DNA of 64,000 bases. Source: Berberis thunbergii (Eukaryota > Streptophyta > Magnoliopsida > Ranunculales > Berberidaceae). Of this stretch, positions 1-12,860 are shown piece after piece. The notes under the pieces were generated by a model. It made no database searches. It was not told the DNA's origin and saw only the letters and a program-made list of their open reading frames with translations. Both the position numbers and the translations under genes were made by a program. The stretch's first letter is position 1. Every line of letters begins with the position of its first letter. The stretch spans positions 1-64,000 of the forward strand of contig QNQO01010729.1 of NCBI GenBank assembly GCA_003290165.1, read 5' to 3'.

Positions 1-3000
1 TATGCTAACTCGGCTTATAGTGTAAGAGTGGTCGAGTCGTAAAATATCATGAAATATATTTAACTTAAAGATAATATTAAACCATATGTTTTTCTATTGA
101 TATATAAAAGTGACAAGTGAAAGCATGCATTTCTCGAATTTAAAGGCATACTTGAAAGCATATTCTCTTCATTGGAAATGAGCTTAGATTTTGTATGCAT
201 TTTCAAATCAAAAAATTTCCACACATTCATAATTAACTATGTATTCAATGGAGATTGAGTAGAGTACAATAGTCAATTGTGAAATACATTTCAGTTCAAA
301 AAATTTCAAAGAATGCAGAAAAACTCATAAACTCACCCCCAAACCTAAACCAAACATTGTCCTCAATGTATAAAATGATGATTATGACAAATGCATGAAA
401 AAGAAAAGATGAGAGTTAGGATGATATTACCATGGGAAAGTTTTTACCAATTTCGACGAAATCGTCCACCAATGAACGCTCAGAGACATAAGAACTGTGG
501 ACTCATCATGATAAATTGATAAAAACAATACAGGACACAAAAAATATACAAATGAAAAAATGAAAAAAAAATTAATGTATTAGTTGTAAGTCAAATTGTT
601 ACGGAGCTAATGAGTATGAATGAAATGCAACTAGAAAAAACTCGAAAATCCAATCCAGACTAACCATAATGACACAACTGAAGCTAGGCTGCCTCCTAGG
701 AGCGTTTGGTTTAACGTCGTCAACCCGACATATATTCTTCCTCATAAATGATGTACCATGAAATGACAAGGAATACATATATAGCGAACACTCTCCTCAA
801 AAAGGGGCAAGGAATCATATAGCAACAACCTAAAAAGTTGAAGATTCATCCAACAAATAGTAGCAACCACATGCGACACAACGTAATACTAACACATCCC
901 AAAAGCTACGAAGGCGCCATGCAAAATCATAGAGCAAATGCAAATGAACCTACATTCTTAGAAAGTCCGTGGGAACCTTGAGCAGAAAGGGGTCACAAAC
1001 AATGATATCCTGCAAATGACTCCTACCTACTCCTAAAAAGGGACATCCTAAGTCATGTTGCAAATAAGAAGATTGATATGTATCACAATAGGGTGGTCAA
1101 AACTGAAATCATCTCTTACAAACAATGGATCCACATAGGTAGCATCAGTCAATATCAAAGGGATGGAAAGAGGTATGTCTATAGATATATCGGGTGGTAC
1201 AGGTTCATCATAACAAAATGAACTACACCAAGATGATGAGTTAGACAACGCAACAACACCCCCAAACCTAGAATTAGCACTACCTATGGCATGTAGTTTC
1301 TCATTAGATACGTCCTCCGATAACGACTTGACTATTTCTTGAATTATGGGGTCATTCATATCGTGAAAATAGTCGATGCTAGACTCCAAAGAACATTGAG
1401 AATTAGACTTCATGCAAGAGTCACTAGGAAGGCATATGTCGAGTGGGTCATTATGAAAATTTAGGGAAGGGAATGGGTCATGAAGCAAAGTAGTTTTGAT
1501 AACATTATCCTCAAAAACATCATCTGACTCGGGTTCCGATGTGTTACCAGTTATGAATTGACCCTCTAAATTTTGAACAGAGTGACTAGGAACTCTTCCT
1601 AACTCACTTTCAGATAATGCCTTAGTAATATGATCCACAACTATATCAAGTCTATTGATGGCTTGAGATTGGTGTTGAATCATGGCTTTTGACTTTAACA
1701 TAGCCTGAGAATCATGTTCAAGCAGTCGTTCTATGCGTTGCTTAAAACGGTTAATCGTTTCCTCTAAACTTGATGTGTTTGGATGGAGGAACTTGGTTAA
1801 ATTGAGGCATAACATGATTAGGGTGTTGAGGAGCCTAAGAGAAAATATGTCTCCCTTGGTGTGAGTTATGACCCAAGGAGAGATTTAGATTATTGGCAAA
1901 CCAGGGTTGTAATAGTTGGACTTTGAATTATAACTAGGTCGCCAATTAGCATTAAAATAATGGATTTGCTCAGCGAAATATTCAGGATAATCATATTGCA
2001 AATCACAATCAGCTGTAGAATGACTAGGACTCGAACATGCAACACAGCCCTCAAATGAAACATTAGTGGGAGGTAGGGGTTGAATCAAATTCATAATTGC
2101 AACTAATTTATGAGTCATCGTCATGAGAACTGTTTCAAACCTCGAGGTAGAAAGGGGAGAAGTAATCCATAAAGTCTTTTTCCTCAGCCATTTCCTTGGT
2201 CTCAAGAATTTTTTTTAATATATGCACGCCTAACCACTATATGAAGATGACTTGACTTTAAAAAAAATATATAAAAAAATGAAAAGAATGGAACCCTAAA
2301 TGACGCACAAATAAAATGAATGGCAGACGACCTTAGAGCTTTGTTACTAATGTACATCTAAAATTCAATTCAATTTACCTAACCGTGGGAGAGGCACGGT
2401 AATTTCCTATCAATCCGCCACTACAGAGTTGCTCCTACCTCTTTTTCCACTCTCTAGCTCAAAGTGAAATGCCAGTTCAAGAACCGTTCCCAGATGGGAT
2501 ATGTTCCTTCACTCGACTACTTTTAGCTATCAAACGTCCAAAGAGGGTCCCTATGAGCGTCACACCTGTCCTAGATAATTATCTTGCTACAAATTTTAAA
2601 TAGTGAAGGCCTAGGTTCCTAACCCTAAAATAGATGGTGATTAACCTATCCGCGGGAGAGGGCACGAAAGTTTCAACTCAATCCTGCCACTATTCAAATT
2701 TGCATGCAATACTACCTAGAACAAGCTAAACACAAGTGATCACACAGAAACCGCGTGCAGATGCAGTGGGTAGAAGTTACCTCCGACGTGAATCTCTTTC
2801 TGGTTTCTTGTGACGCCGGGTAGAAGTCGATTTTTGAGAGTTTCCACCTAAATTGCAATATTTCACTTTGTTCCCACTTGAGCTCCTAAGTGTGTGACCG
2901 CCTGCAAAATAAATGCAAAAATAATTCAAACTCAAACAAATAAAACAAATAAGAAAGTGATACGTGACACTGTTCCTAAAAAGAAAATTAAACCTCATTT

Positions 3001-3046
3001 TTAAACTAGCAAAAACAACCCTAGATTTCGATTGTACCGTTACAAT
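1..3046 (-). mobile_element. Internal region of a degraded gypsy-type LTR element
   Basis: This is the interior of a minus-strand LTR retrotransposon whose 3' part lies beyond position 1. The support is a gag-like fragment at 1048-2205, a tRNA-Asp-type primer binding site at 3047-3063 and an LTR after it. Positions 690-730 hold a segment resembling one I associate with plant gypsy elements (TGCCTCCTAGGAGCG followed by GTTTAACGTCGTC). Nothing else in 1-1047 or 2206-3046 reads as a gene. No pol domain is visible, so the element is either internally deleted or was always non-autonomous. Confidence 0.6.
1048..2205 (-). pseudogene. Degenerate gag-like region, gypsy-type
   Basis: Two open stretches lie head to tail on the minus strand. 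The upstream one (2205-1885, 106 aa) has a cysteine/histidine cluster (C-V-A-C...H-S-T-A-D-C), then PEYFAEQIHYFNANWRP and a tail ending YYNPGL. That order is like the gag C-terminus of Athila/Ogre-type elements. The downstream one (1815-1048, 255 aa) starts with a short helical stretch (SLEETINRFKQRIERLLEH) like the linker after the knuckle, then becomes acidic and serine-rich with no domain I know. They are separated by about 70 bases with stops. No protease or reverse transcriptase follows. The gag assignment rests on motif order only. Confidence 0.5.
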
Positions 3047-3063
3047 CCCCGGCAATGGCACCA
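3047..3063 (-). promoter_or_regulatory. Primer binding site, tRNA-Asp type
   Basis: The complement reads TGGTGCCATTGCCGGGG. It matches the complement of the 3' end of plant tRNA-Asp except at two positions. Athila- and Ogre-like plant gypsy elements use this kind of site. It sits 6 bases from the LTR edge at 3070 and fixes the element's orientation as minus strand. Confidence 0.75.
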
Positions 3064-3069
3064 AAAACT

Positions 3070-3740
3070 TGATGGAGTTTTTATTATACTAAATTAATAA
3101 GCTAATAAACCCTACTCGTAATAACGCAAGTGCACGGTTGTCTTACTAATAGACAGTGGCAAATACAGGTCGATCCCTCGGGGATTGACGAGACAATCGA
3201 ATTCTAAGACTTATTTAAACTAATTTAGAGTTGGGGTTACAGCAGATGTAAATTAATAAATTAAGAGAATGAAATTGAACACGTAAAGATTAAACTGATA
3301 AGATGATATGAAAGTGAACCGAGACATCGAATCCACCACAGGTTCTTCGAGATTTGTGTAATTCAAATTATTGTTTTCAAGAATTAACACGACTAATCTA
3401 AAGATTAATCTAAGTTCACAATTGATTTCAACAAAGTCATAAACCCCTAGCATTGTATGTATTCTTATGGCACATACAATCACAGGTTTATTTTAACTAA
3501 TTCTAAATCCCTAGCATTGCATGTCTTCTTACGGCACACACAATCACAAATTCAAATTAATTGATTAAAGCAGGCTTTGAATGTCAATAAAAGGTATTTC
3601 TAACTACCGATTAATCTAGATAATTATTCCGGCTATAATCAGTGAAAGAAAATTATTGAAATTCAGAAATCAACTATATTTAACATTCAAGCATATGGAA
3701 AACAATAATTTAAATACGACAAACTCTAGGAAACACATTG
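3070..3740 (-). repeat. Probable 5' LTR of the minus-strand gypsy element
   Basis: The LTR edge next to the primer site is TGATGGAGTTTTT on the + strand. The far edge is not certain; the AGGAAACACA near 3738 is a reasonable end and would give about 670 bp. The second LTR is outside the window, so the boundary cannot be checked by comparison. Inside are two near-repeats of 'CCCTAGCATTG(T/C)ATGT' at about 3447 and 3511. Confidence 0.5.
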
Positions 3741-3749
3741 GTTTCATCT

Positions 3750-5330
3750 CCGCCTCGGCGCGGGGTCTAGAAGATCATGGTGGATGATGTCACAGCACTG
3801 GTGTAGGTGGAATCCATCAATTCCTGCACGAACATGCGACACAAATGGCTGCAAGTGTACTATGGTGGTACAAAGAGCAAGTATCCGGGTGCGAATAGCA
3901 AAACTATTTTCAAAACAGTTTTCTCCCTCCAGAAAATTCGCGTTCTTCATCTCCAGCGAGTTCCGCTTTGCGTCGCCGCTTTGATCTGGTTCACCTGCAT
4001 GATAAAGAAATCTTCCAACTACGTTGGATCCAGATCCATGATCCCCCTCAACTCTAGCCTATCTAACGTCTTGAATTCAATGAAACCCTAGGAAGCCACC
4101 GAAGCAGCGTGGAAACCCCTCCAAATTTGACAACAGCAAATACTGCTCATACCACAAGGAGGGTGGCCATGACACCAACGACTGCAAGAGTCTAAGGTAC
4201 AAGATCAAATACTGGATCCGCAGGGGCAAGCTAAAGGAATTCCAGGTTTTGAGAAGCGACCAAAACAACCCAATGACGAGGGAGACAGTCAAAGAGATTG
4301 ATAAGGAGGATCCATACATAATCTATGTCCTTCATGGAGTCGGATCGAATGAAGATCAGTCAAACTGGTCCCGCAAGCGGACTCTACTAGAGATGCGGAC
4401 GCCGCCCGTAGATGAGGACATACGCGTTTACTACTCGAGGGTGCAAATCCCTATCCCCACCTTAACCTTTATAGACAAGGACCTCAAAGGCGTCCACGCA
4501 CCACACAATGACGCTCCCATCATATTGGTCTCCATTGCAAGGTCAGAGGTGAAGAGGGCCCTAGTGGATACGGGAAGCTCACTCAACGTACTATTCTACA
4601 ATGTGTTCCGCAGTATGGACCTCAAATAGGAGAGCCTGACATCCTCAGACTACCCGCTGATTGGATTCAGCGGAGAGAAATGCTTTCCGATCGGGAAGAT
4701 AAGGTTAGCAGTGGTAGCAGGATAGCCACAACTGAGAAAAGTCTTGTTCTTGGACTTTATGGTCGTAGACACGCCGTCTGCCTAAAACCTTATCCTAGGT
4801 AGACCTTGGCTACACAAGATAGAAGCAGTAGTCTCTACCCTTCACCAGTGCATTAAGTACACCGTTAACAACTCAGAATGAACGATATGTGGGGACCAGC
4901 CTACGGCACGAGGCTGCCATTATGCTACACTAAAGCAGATAGAATGTTCCCAGATCCAACTGGAGCCCACAGCAGAACCTGAACTAAAGCCAGACCTAGG
5001 TATTGTGGACAGGTCGTTCAACTCATATAGAAAAGGGATCCTTACAATGGTGGCTCAATTCAGCAACGTGGGACATTCAAGTAGTACAAGAGTGATCCGT
5101 CCTTCGACCGAGCAAAGAGGAAAGGTTAGTGTAGACGAGAGTTATACCCCGACAAACAACCAGCAAGCATATAAACTCCCATGTAAGGTTTACTTTGCAG
5201 TAACCTCAACGACATAAGGGAAACATTGCAGTTCGCTGAAGGTATCGACGATCCAGCAAGGGCCATGCGAATTCACTTCAGGATCGACCTCTCTCCACCA
5301 ACAGTAAGTATATTTCAGTTGTTTATTTTC
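3750..5330 (+). pseudogene. Ty3/gypsy Tat-lineage gag-protease relic
   Basis: This is a decayed gag-protease segment. About 3830-4110 holds gag in several frames. At 4123-4248 the frame reads a knuckle with the pattern C-x2-H-x4-H-x4-C (KYCSYHKEGGHDTNDC), followed by IRRGKLKEF. The same frame runs to a stop at 4627-4629 and contains the protease core RALVDTGSSLNVLF near 4555-4595. Beyond the stop, homology continues with GFSGEKCFPIGKIRL and then NLILGRPWLHKIEAVVSTLH near 4780-4850. These motifs are typical of the Tat lineage. At least three stops break the frame. No reverse transcriptase, RNase H or integrase follows, so pol has been lost. Confidence 0.8.
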
Positions 5331-6480
5331 CTTTCCATAGTCAATGTAGAGTTTTAGTTCTTAGAAGCTTATATGATTTGCAATCATTTAAGAAATAAAA
5401 AAAGAATTACACAAACACACTCTATTAATTACTGGAAAGATGTAACAATGAGCGTCCTGAGGTGGATACAAAAAATTACTTACTACAAGCATCTGAATCT
5501 AATGCAACATAAAGTAAAGACTCACTTAAATAGTCCGACTCCAGAAGACCGTAAAGGTACTCAAAGTAGGCTCCACAAACTCTCTGATGAATGTTATCCA
5601 TGAGCAAGAGCAGGATGAAATAACACGTCCAACTCAATGCCTTTGCAGACACAACCTTCAAATATGGTTTGAGGTGGTACAAAATCAACACCGTGGGCCC
5701 CGCGTAATACCAGCCAAAGCTACGACCGACTCACAAGCTTGATCTGCTCGACCAAACAAACTTGGGACTAGTATCAGGATGAAACGGATCGAGTGCACCC
5801 TCCCGCTGAAGGGATGAGAAGGACATCCAAAAGTCAATGGCCCACTCCAATAGGCCATGTCCAACTCCACCCCGCCCGAGATCCCGAATTCTAGTACAAG
5901 GCGAGATGACAGGGTTAATTGATAAGTGATGGAGGTGACTGCTCCGAAGTTGGCTGCTGGTGTTATCTCCAAAATTAAGTGTTTCGAAGCAGCAATAGGG
6001 CACCAGTGCATAAATGACAGACTCATCCCTTGGGAGGGAGTCCGTACTTCTTCTTCGAAATATGAGAAGAAATTACAAGATATCAGCAAACCAATTGGGT
6101 GCTCAACTCCGAGCAGGTGACCACACTTAACAGCAAGTCTTATCGCGACTCATAGGCACAACTGTCAGAACATTCAAAGTCTCCAACGTTGAAGATCTCC
6201 CTTTAGCCTTTGGACAACCATGAAGATCTCCCTTTAGCCTTTGGAAAACCAAAAACATGTTCTTCAAGTAAGAGCACTACAGGAGGTACGCTCTGCAAAA
6301 GATAATGCCTACAACGATGAAGAAACACCATTATATAAACACAATGGTTCATCAAATGGGCGCTTCAGCATTAACTGTCAGCATTGAATATTGTCTGGGA
6401 AACGAGGAGATGACGGTTCCCAAGGAAACTGCACAAGACAACATTAGTTCAATCAACGAGGCTGCACACAACCCCATTAA
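5331..6480 (+). other. Non-coding remnant between gag-protease relic and LTR-like start
   Basis: I see no conserved domain in this stretch in any frame. A direct repeat of GAAGATCTCCCTTTAGCCTTTGG occurs at about 6190 and 6221. The position between protease and a polypurine-like tract suggests decayed pol or 3' untranslated sequence of the Tat-type element. Confidence 0.4.
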
Positions 6481-6481
6481 T

Positions 6482-6830
6482 TTAGGGGAGTAAACTGATA
6501 CTCAACTGTCTTGCAATCTATGTTGTATGCATATTACCATGTAATCTACGTTGTACATGTAGCGTATTGATCATACAATAAACCCTAACTCTCACTCTAC
6601 GGGTCCATGGGCTTGGCCTACTATTTAAGCAATATTCTACCACGTGTCTGACATGAGCATTAGAAACCCTAATCATTTTGACACGTGGATCAAACCTGCA
6701 TATCACCAACTGATTCAAGGTACTCCCGTCTCTTCAAAACTCATCCGCACAATGCACTCCGCTCGTGGATATAGGCTCGCACGCCAACAACAGGAGGAGC
6801 CCCCACCTTGTCGAGCAAGCTTAGTCAGCC
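6482..6830 (+). repeat. Candidate polypurine tract and LTR start
   Basis: A purine run (TTTAGGGGAGTAA, about 6480) is followed at about 6497 by TGATACTCAACTG. The same arrangement occurs at 10924-10944 (TTGGGGGAG...TGATACAG), so this may be the start of a second, diverged LTR. A weak TATA-like TATTTAAG lies near 6622. I cannot place the far end. Confidence 0.35.
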
Positions 6831-6890
6831 TTGGCTGACGACGATGACTTACGTTTCATCCTGACACCTAGTCCGCCCAGTGCGGATGTC

Positions 6891-7620
6891 GATGGTTTAG
6901 GAAGTGGGAGTCTAATCAGCACAATCACGCCTGGTGACAATGACTTGCCAGGGACTGTTGCCCCCTTCGAAGACAACGGTCCCCGAAGCCGATCAGGTAA
7001 GCCTAGCTGGTGATGACTGGAAACGACGGCTTCTGATCAAAGCCCAGACATGTAGCCTAGATGGTTTGGAAGGTGGGAGCCTAGTTAGTTCTGACTGATG
7101 TCAATGGTTCTCCACAAGACCACTGCTCTTCTACATACTATGGTTGTCGAATTACCAACCCCAGACCTATAGCCTTCATTGCGTGGGTGTAGATGGTTTG
7201 GAAGGTGGGAGCCTAGTTAGTCCCGAACTAATTCTAACGGCTTGCCACAAGCGTCGAAAATCCCCAAATTTGTAGCTCAATGCGCACATGTGTAAATGAT
7301 TTGAAAGGTGGGAGCCTAGTCAACCCTGAACTGATTTCGACGACTTGCCATGGGATCACTGCTCTTTTACAGACCATGGTCGTTGAATCCCCTCGACCCA
7401 AACTTGTAGCCCACTCCGTGTGAGGGTAGATGGTTTGGAAGGTGCGAGCCTAGTCAGCCCCAAACTGATTTCGATGGCTCGCCATGGGATCATCGATCTT
7501 CAACAGACCATGATCTCCAAATTCTCACATCCCCAATCCTATAATCCACTCCGCACGGGTATATATGGTTCAAAAGGTGTGAACCTAGTCAGCCCCGAAT
7601 GACGTCAACGGCTCGCCACT
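6891..7620 (+). repeat. Tandem array, six degenerate units of about 134 bp
   Basis: The anchor GATGGTTTGGAAGGTGGGAG with following AGCCTAGTCAG recurs at about 6891, 7060, 7192, 7295, 7429 and 7564. Spacings are 169, 132, 103, 134 and 135 bases. Each unit also carries versions of CTGATTTCGACGGCTTGCCA, CAGACCATGGTCG and TTGTAGCCCACTCCG. Tat-lineage elements often carry tandem repeats between pol and the 3' LTR, and this array lies in that kind of position. I see no open frame kept across units. Confidence 0.8.
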
Positions 7621-8254
7621 TCGCCACCGTTCCCTCTCAATATAGCGGTCGCCAAACTAAAATCACAGCTCTGGCAATTTATACACACTCGCATAGGCTG
7701 CTATTCCATTACTAGTAATGGTCACTCAAGCTGACCTAAAAATCATCCAGCTGACACGTGGACGAATGCTACATGGAACGTCAGCCCGAGCTCACAGAAC
7801 CCGACCCGAAACAAACGTTCTAGCTCTGAGGCAACGTATGTGCTTGACTATCACAGTTCACTCTTGCCAGCAACTGCAACTAACAGTCGGATACACTAAT
7901 TAATTCCTCATTGACTAACCTTGAGGATGAGCTACAACCTGGGAACTATAACTCATTGCTAAACCATCCGAAGAACACATGCTATTGGATGTAACTAAAC
8001 GATAAGGACTCTGAGAACTCATGAAAAAGCAGGTCAGAAGTCATCCGCAACATGAGTGGTTTAACTCTCTGCAGCAGACAACCCATTTGGCTCCCTGCTG
8101 ACCCAATCTGACCCGTGTCAAGTTAAAATGACAAGACATAATGGAAAACGCGAGACAGGGAGACCGAACAAAATACGGCCATAAGGTGTACTCAAAATAA
8201 GTCTATTTTCATTAACAGTTGGAACAAAAAAGATCAAATACACAAAATCTATTC
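7621..8254. other. No recognisable feature
   Basis: This is unique-looking sequence between the tandem array and the antisense ORF region. I find no domain, terminal repeat or promoter in it. Confidence 0.4.
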
Positions 8255-10699
8255 CTATCCAGGAGAGGGTAAAGAAACAGGAGAACTAAGGTCAATGATG
8301 GAAGGAACAATAGCTACGTCCGTGCGCGCCTCGACCTGGGCATCATGATCCGAACCCCCATTTTCTTCTGATGACTCAGAGACCACTACTAGGTTTGCGT
8401 ATGATATCTTCTTATAATACTTGAATTCCCATTCCGGATGCTCCTTTTTCATCAGCGCCAGTAGCTCTAATCTCCCATGCATGACCCAGCGGAATTCACA
8501 CTTGCCATGGGCCTTGAGAAGGTCTTCTTCAAGCACCCTTGCCTCAGCAAGCTCACGCTCCAACAGCTCCAACTTGTCTGTCAGGACATCGACCTGAGAT
8601 TGCTCCGTAGCCAGACTGCTCTTAACAACACTGAGCTCATGTTGTTTCAGATGAAGTTGCTCTCCAGCCTTCCTTGCTACATGGGCATTGAATTCCACGT
8701 CGGCCTCTAACTTCTGCCTTTGGGCAGCCCAGCCAATCTCTTTCATGGCTTCCTCCTCAACAAGAGACTGCAATTCATAACACGTCTTAGCCACAACTTC
8801 ATGAGCAACCTCTTATCAGAGCGGATCAGATCCAACTCTCACTTGAATTTGTTCCTTGCGAACACTGTCTCTGCCAAATCCGACTCAAGGTCCTCCAAAC
8901 GAACGCTTTGGGTTTCTGCAACAACGACTGATTGTTTCAGCCTCCCCTCCTTAATCTGCTTCCTCGATAATTCAATCTCAAAAAGTACGTCGGGATATAG
9001 CTTCTGCATGTTCGATAAAACACGTTCCATGGTGTACACCTTCTCACGAACCGCCTCATTATTCGTCCCAGCAATGCCCACCTGGTTGAAATGAGACATC
9101 CCCAACATAAGATATTTTAAACCTTTATCCATACGCCCTTCTAGTGCATCCTCCTCGGGTTTTGGAGCGTGGTCCATCAGCCAACTATGACACCTTCTTA
9201 TGTGCTTCTTTGAAGCATAGTCAACGTCAATCTCTTGGTGCCAAGCCTGGTTGTTCATCTTCACTATGATCGGAGCAAAGAAAATTATTTGAGTATCCAA
9301 ATGGAGCTCCCCCAAACGCGTAATTACGCCGACACCGCCCTTCGTAGTCTCCACTACACCCATGTCTTCCTCCGCAGCTTTCCCTTTGTCACCAGGAGTC
9401 GACCCTTTATTGTGAGAACACTCAGCGAAATTTGAAGGAAGTGAGGGTAGCGAATTGTCCAACGAACCCTCCATCACCCTGACTTGTGGCCTAGAACGAG
9501 ATGGGGAATAATGTCGACTACATGAAGGATGACCCACTTCAACGTGGACACTATCGGATGATCTTTCAGTGGAGCGATTGAACTCTGGAACCTCAAGTGA
9601 ATCTTCGTCAGAAACCACCAATGGAACGACCTCAGGTGCTGACGGTAGAGGCCAACATCAACTTCTCACTCAAAGCTTCAACTTGCACGATACTCAAATT
9701 ACAAACACCTTCGACTTCTACTAATCGAAGATGGTACCTCTCCCAGCCGGATAATTCAGCTTCCACCATAGCAGGCTGACTAGGTTCACACTCCGCCATT
9801 ACTGGAGCAAACTGTTTGGAAGCCGACTCAGTCCTAACGTGGGACTTGTTCGAACTCACAAAGGAGGCAAGTGTTTCAGAAAACCCTTCCGTGTTAGACG
9901 AGGCAGAAGCCTTAACTTCGGTGACCTTCTTCTTTCTGGAAGGGGCTCCACCCTCGAACTTGACTTTCAACGTTCGATAAAGAGTGGCAGCCACGTGCCA
10001 GTTGGACCACAAACCACTACGACTAAAGTTAGAAGAACATATGACTTCCCCCGCGCTCATCTTCGGCAGGTGACAAAATATCTTCATAGTGTTCCACTCC
10101 TCTGGGGAAAGAGGATTAGTAGGGAACCTCCCTGCAAGGAAACGAGTGCAATGATCAGCATACAATCAGCGCAACAAATTTATAAGATGAAGCTATACTT
10201 ACGAAGAGGCCTGAACTCCCACTCAAGCTAATGACCCTTGTACTTGAAATACTTCGAGTTCGAAAGAGCCAAAAAAGAGTATTTTTGCCAGAACTTGAAG
10301 TCATCTGGCAACTTCCCGAAGCAGGTCGGCGACATCATCTTACAAATGACGTGATCATTTAGCTGAGGAGAAGTCAACAACTGAATCACCCACGGAGTCA
10401 CGCGAACACCATCATCCTTCGCTCTAATCAAAATAAGAAGGATAATCTTGTTCCCATTGGGTACCATTTGGGAAGAAGGGATGCCAAGAAAATCTAAGAA
10501 GCCCCAAATCGCATCAAGAATAGGGAAATGGACTCTTGTCTGAAGTATTCCACGATGCAAACAAATGAACCCTTCCGGAGGGAGCATTGGCCCGACGCAG
10601 AAAGAGACTTATCTTCAAAAAACTCGAGGCCCCTGGCCAAGTTTCATCATCAAAATGGTCTTGGTGAGCCATGAGAAAGATGAGCAAGCTTTCAATCAA
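8255..10699 (-). pseudogene. Antisense extra ORF of a Tat-type element (putative 'gypsy-type transposon' protein)
   Basis: Four open stretches in series on the minus strand look like one decayed gene. The first (10587-10228) begins PPEGFICLHRGILQTRVHFP and continues with FLGIPSSQMVPNG. This resembles the N-terminal domain that Pfam calls putative gypsy-type transposon (Transposase_28). The next two (10165-9632 and 9621-8839) are charged and serine-rich. The last (8794-8255) is a long heptad-rich helix, probably coiled coil, with an acidic tail. Plant Tat-lineage elements are known to carry such a gene in antisense between pol and the 3' LTR. The plus-strand gag-protease upstream and the plus-strand LTR downstream fit that plan. 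Stops and short gaps separate the parts, some of which could be introns. Function is unknown. Confidence 0.65.
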
Positions 10700-10923
10700 A
10701 ATATGAACAGAGTGGAATCTCTAAATGTAAGAAAATGGAAGAGTCAATCTCCGCAGAAAGGAGGATCTAAATAGGGATTGGTTTCCCGCCTCTTCTTCAC
10801 TGAACCGACGCACACTTAATTAATGAAGCGCACAATTCAAGCAAACAATTCAAACTCAATCAACATGAGTGGCGTATCTTTTCAAGAAGTGACTTAGTGG
10901 ACCGACGCGATGGCCCACTAACT

Positions 10924-11640
10924 TGGGGGAGTAGCTTATGATACAGTAAAACTGTTTTTCCTCTACAACATACACGTGTCATAATGATCTCGAGGAATAA
11001 TGGGCCTAAGCATCATCCTAACATTGATCCGTCCCAAGCGGTTCCAAGCCCGCACAACACATTCTGCCAGGCGGATCCAAAATCATTACAGCCTGCTAAG
11101 CCCACGCGTCTCACAACTATCCTCAATATCCATAAGCCCTGTTAAGGCAAGTATATCAAGGATCAGCTTCAGGCAGGCAAGACAACAATACTTTGCTTCC
11201 AACTAGGTAGAAAATTCTAGAGTATATATCGCACATGGAGACTTCTATCTATGGACAACTCGTAGAACATGAACTATCACTCGCGTATGTAGGAGCACAA
11301 GGATAACGGGGAAACTCCCCTTCACGTCATGACTCCTAATTAGAAAAGGATCTCCATGAAGATTTTTTACCCTAATCTATGCCACCATCGGCCTAGTCGA
11401 ACCAGGACTCCAGCACTATAAATAAGACATGAGCTTGGTAAGCTAGGGTATGCTACAATATCCATGTTTACAGCATTACGCCTTCCTCAGATCTCTGTCT
11501 GAATTTAGCATCGGAGTGCCATCGGCCACCACAACAGTGGTCCGTGGCTCACGTGCATTCCTTGTGCAAGTCAGCAGGTTTGCAGGTCAAGGCCAAAGCA
11601 GGGAGCGAAAATTGACTGCATCACTACCTGTGCATGCCTA
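10924..11640 (+). repeat. Polypurine tract and 3' LTR of the Tat-type element
   Basis: The tract TTGGGGGAG at 10924-10932 is followed by an LTR beginning TGATACAG at 10939. A TATA box (TATAAATA) lies at 11417-11424. About 90 bases downstream, TTTAGCATCGGAGTGCC resembles the R/U5 region of Tat LTRs as I remember them. The right end is not certain; 11640 is an estimate. Confidence 0.6.
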
Positions 11641-12077
11641 GGTAAGCAGCAAGGAAGGATAGCAGAAATTGACTACATCAAACACTAATGGGCCAAGCAG
11701 TTCGAAGGTTCAGGGAGAGAATCCTAACATGGTTTAGGTAGATGTGAGAGCTATGATGACACAACTTTTGCAGGTTGTTCAAAAAAATCACCAGGAGAAT
11801 CATTGTGACCCATTTGCCAGGAGAAATAAGGAGTCTGGGAATATAGACGGTCAGAGATTCAATATAGAGACTGGACCTATTGCAGCTGAGAAATGAATTC
11901 AAAAATGTGAAACAATATTTAATAGGATGCAAATAGCTGAGGTGCAAAAATAGGAATTAGTTTCCCATAATTTGGATAGAAATGGCCATTAACATGTATT
12001 TAGATGTAGGACCTAGTTATTGTCGCTTGTATTCTGAGTCAACAATTTTATTTGGGATTGATTAATGTAATTCATTC
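11641..12077 (+). other. Possible decayed gypsy gag fragment
   Basis: About 11750-11990 on the + strand gives a broken reading with PFARRNKESGNIDGQRFN and then KCETIFNRMQIAEVQ. That spacing is vaguely like a gypsy gag. Several stops interrupt it. The call is weak. Confidence 0.25.
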
Positions 12078-12860
12078 TTATGATTTATTTTGTTGGCTTA
12101 GGCATGATAAATGTTGACATTGTTTTGAGAGGAAGAATTTGTAAGGAAGTTTGTTATTTTTATATATTGCTTCATGTTTGTAACATTTAAATTGTTTCGG
12201 CCGTGCCTTGATTTTTAGACAATCTATTAATTTAGGTTGTTTAAAAATTGGGACGTGGCATGCCTTATATCTTTCAATGTTACATTTGGAATTGCATTTG
12301 GTTTTAGAAACTCGTTTGCATCCAGTTGGTATTTCCCCATTAGGTAACTCGACAAGATCCCAAACATCATTGTCCTTCATAGACTTTAATTTATCTAACA
12401 AAGCAGTCATCAAATCTAAAGAGTGAACACTTTGTTCCATTCCTATATCAAACTCATGTTGATCGAGATAAACTACATAATCATCCGGAATAGCATATTT
12501 TTTTCTCCCTATTGGATCTCCTTATTGGCATTTGTAATTGAGGAGGTTGAGGTGCATCTGGATTAGCAGAAGGCAATCCAACTATATCTTCATGATTTTC
12601 ATCCACATCCTGTTCAAAAACATGCATGATCCCATTAACAGGTTGAATATCAATCTTAGGAATGTCAACAAACTCTTGTTCAAAACTAATATTCATGAAT
12701 TGCGTACTTCCACTATTCCCATCATCCTCAATAAACTTGGCACTATTCCCCTTGATCTTTTTTAATACCCATTAAAGTAGCAACTAACTGTTCTGGAGTC
12801 CAATTTTCCTTCATGAGGCCTATAAGGCCAAGCCTCAGCTGGACACCCCAAAATATGAAA

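Noticed and set aside
6891..7620. Regular repeats as a CRISPR array
   Set aside because: Units are about 134 bp, degenerate throughout, and lie in a plant retroelement; there are no short conserved repeats with unique spacers and no cas genes.
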